Source: Tritrichomonas foetus (lineage: Eukaryota > Parabasalia > Tritrichomonadida > Tritrichomonadidae). Taken from it: 38,206 nucleotides of DNA. Position 1 is the first letter of the stretch; every line of letters begins with the position of its first letter. The stretch spans positions 2,299 through 40,504 of the forward strand of contig MLAK01000831.1 in the NCBI GenBank assembly GCA_001839685.1, read 5' to 3'. The translations under genes were made by a program, and so were the position numbers. Shown piece after piece: positions 36,926 to 38,206 of this stretch. The notes under the pieces are model-generated. The model worked only from the letters and a program-made list of their open reading frames with translations. It searched no databases and had not been told where the DNA came from.

Positions 36926-37205
36926 ATTTTAAACTTATCAGATAATTTTAGAATTTTTTATGATTGAGTAAATTAAATATGATATTACAATTAAATTGAT
37001 TTCTAGAGATCAATGATCAAATTTACAAAGGATATAATTATTAACTGTGAATTCATTTATTTCGTTAGTTAGTTAACGAAAAATCTGTTAACATTTTTCA
37101 AACAAGTGATATGAGAACTTATGTTTCAGAAAAAAGTCATCGTACGAAAAGATCTATTCAATAATTCAATACTTCTATTGAATTACTATTTTTAATCGCA
37201 TCAAA
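36926..37205. other. Spacer and promoter of pfkB gene
   Basis: AT-rich. A short inverted repeat (TTTCGTTA / TAACGAAA, ~37059-37081) resembles Myb-type TAACG words; TCAAAATG sits directly at the pfkB start. No gene. Confidence 0.4.
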
Positions 37206-38096
37206 ATGACAGAAGATATCTTATTTATTGGACATTGCACGCGCGATGATATTACAATCCGAGGCGTTACAGAATACCATCCAGGTGGTGGCTCATATTT
37301 TGGCGCTGCCTCAGCCGGATGGTGCATGAAAAGGTTCGCTCAAGAACCAAAGAAACTCACCGTTTTAACAATAGGGAAACCATCAGATTATGAAGTTATG
37401 ACTCGAGAGCTTGAAAATGCAGGTGTCAAACTGATTTTACTCGAAGATAATCATACAACAACATTCGCCCATAGTTTTAAAGACGACGATCCAGACCAAC
37501 GTATTTCCACAGTTCCAGACAAAGCACGGCCATACACGATGGATGATTTCAAAGGGCATAAAGCGAAAATAATGTATATCAATCCACTCTTCTTTGGCGA
37601 AGTCGATCCATCCTTCTTTAGACAACTCAAATCACAGTGCGAACTTATTTCATGCGACTCGCAAGGATTAATTCGTAGGCTTGAAGGATCAGATATTGTT
37701 AAACGTCCGCCTGCAGATTTGAAAGCAGCACTTGATGGAGTCGATATTTTGAAGATAGACATTGATGAAGCAGCAATTTTGACTGGCCTTGAAAAAGGTG
37801 ACTCAATAACTGCGTCTCGTCAACTTCAAAAACTCGGACCACGATACATCATTTGCACTGAGGCGAAAGGCGTCGCCTTTTATGATGGAGAACAACGCTA
37901 CTGGGCTGACTTCGGTGAATGGCGCCTTGAAGGAAGAACCGGAAGAGGAGACACACTCTCAGCATCATTCATTCTCCTTCATTTTGTGCTTGGAATGGAC
38001 ACACAAAAGGCACTCTCGATTGCTGCGGAAGGATGCAGTCATAAAATGATGCATGCTGGAGCGGCCATTGAAGCCGACTTCGCCACAATTCAATAA
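37206..38096 (+). CDS. pfkB-family carbohydrate kinase
   Basis: 296-residue pfkB (ribokinase-like) kinase. The N-terminal sugar-side motif GGGSYFGA (27-34) and the signature TGRGDT (245-250), with Asp249 as the likely catalytic base, are clear. GPRYIICTEAKGV (211-223) is the ATP-side strand. The family's GAGD is GRGD here. The N-terminus (DILFIGHCTRDDI) and moderate length fit inositol-kinase or unassigned pfkB members more than adenosine kinase or ribokinase, but the substrate cannot be assigned. Soluble. Codon use is richer in G/C than the surroundings, as for a well expressed gene. Start at the first ATG, preceded by TCAAA. TAA runs into TAAA. Confidence 0.85.
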   Translation: MTEDILFIGHCTRDDITIRGVTEYHPGGGSYFGAASAGWCMKRFAQEPKKLTVLTIGKPSDYEVMTRELENAGVKLILLEDNHTTTFAHSFKDDDPDQRISTVPDKARPYTMDDFKGHKAKIMYINPLFFGEVDPSFFRQLKSQCELISCDSQGLIRRLEGSDIVKRPPADLKAALDGVDILKIDIDEAAILTGLEKGDSITASRQLQKLGPRYIICTEAKGVAFYDGEQRYWADFGEWRLEGRTGRGDTLSASFILLHFVLGMDTQKALSIAAEGCSHKMMHAGAAIEADFATIQ

Positions 38097-38151
38097 AAAT
38101 CATCTGTCCAAACATTATCATATATTTATTCTCGAGAAAATGGTAAAAAGA

Positions 38152-38206
38152 TGTTCTTGTTTCTTCATATTCTTATTTCTTCATGTTCTTGTTTCTTCAT
38201 ATTCTT
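38152..38206. repeat. 16-bp tandem repeat at right edge
   Basis: Units of 16 bp alternate between TGTTCTTGTTTCTTCA and TATTCTTATTTCTTCA, giving a 32-bp higher period; three and a half units are visible and the array runs off the edge. It begins ~55 bp after the pfkB stop. Confidence 0.85.

Noticed and set aside
1..38206. tRNA, rRNA, CRISPR or virus-like genes
   Set aside because: No tRNA box B-like GGTTCGAAYCC sites, no ribosomal RNA core, no regularly spaced repeats with unique spacers, and no recognisable viral or transposase proteins.

Overview
The window looks like nuclear DNA of a parabasalid protist, most likely Tritrichomonas (T. foetus or a close relative); the species is inference. 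The reasons: AT-rich DNA; long, almost entirely intronless genes on both strands; broad AT-rich gaps; TCA-type initiator-like sites a few to a few tens of bases before ATGs; stop codons that often run into TAAA; and eukaryotic families throughout (NOT4, PP2A-B56, FAD synthetase, SHIPPO, WDR11-like, DP, TRRAP/Tra1, PARP, tetraspanin, PP1, MOB1, pfkB). There is no operon logic. Neighbours are independent housekeeping or regulatory genes.

Layout. 1-158: 19-bp tandem repeat at the left edge, then the 3' end of NOT4 (minus). 1-8 kb: NOT4, PP2A-B56, a gap holding a decayed reading frame, an orphan Ser/Lys-rich protein, a foldback transposon-like element, FAD synthetase. 7.7-12.4 kb: SHIPPO-repeat protein, a broken fragment of the TRRAP gene, two orphan proteins, a minisatellite, a second foldback element, a SAS-6-head-like protein. 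12.9-16.6 kb: WDR11-like protein and a DP-family transcription factor. 16.7-25.1 kb: one 2802-codon TRRAP/Tra1 gene (minus). 25.4-32 kb: PARP6/8-like mono-ADP-ribosyltransferase, a nucleotide-sugar glycosyltransferase, a CCCH+RING protein related to NOT4, a tetraspanin. 32.6-38.2 kb: PP1 catalytic subunit, MOB1 with a 25-nt intron, a GNAT acetyltransferase of bacterial YjaB type, a pfkB kinase, and a 16-bp tandem repeat at the right edge.

Main observations. (1) MOB1 only acquires its conserved N-terminus if a 25-nt GTATGT...ACAG intron (34632-34656, minus) is removed; the join is in frame and gives a 209-residue protein of normal MOB length. (2) About 210 bp of the TRRAP FAT region is duplicated 9 kb away, in the same orientation, with a frameshift and stops. 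(3) Two foldback elements share a 24-bp terminal inverted repeat and each has 8-bp flanks matching at 7 of 8 positions, defining a small MITE-like family. (4) The acetyltransferase looks laterally acquired from bacteria. (5) Two genes in the window carry the same C4C4 RING and the same CCCH spacing in opposite order. I found no tRNA, rRNA, CRISPR array or obvious virus-like gene. Several open frames begin only with a non-ATG codon or in AT-rich leader; I trimmed those starts to the first sensible ATG.
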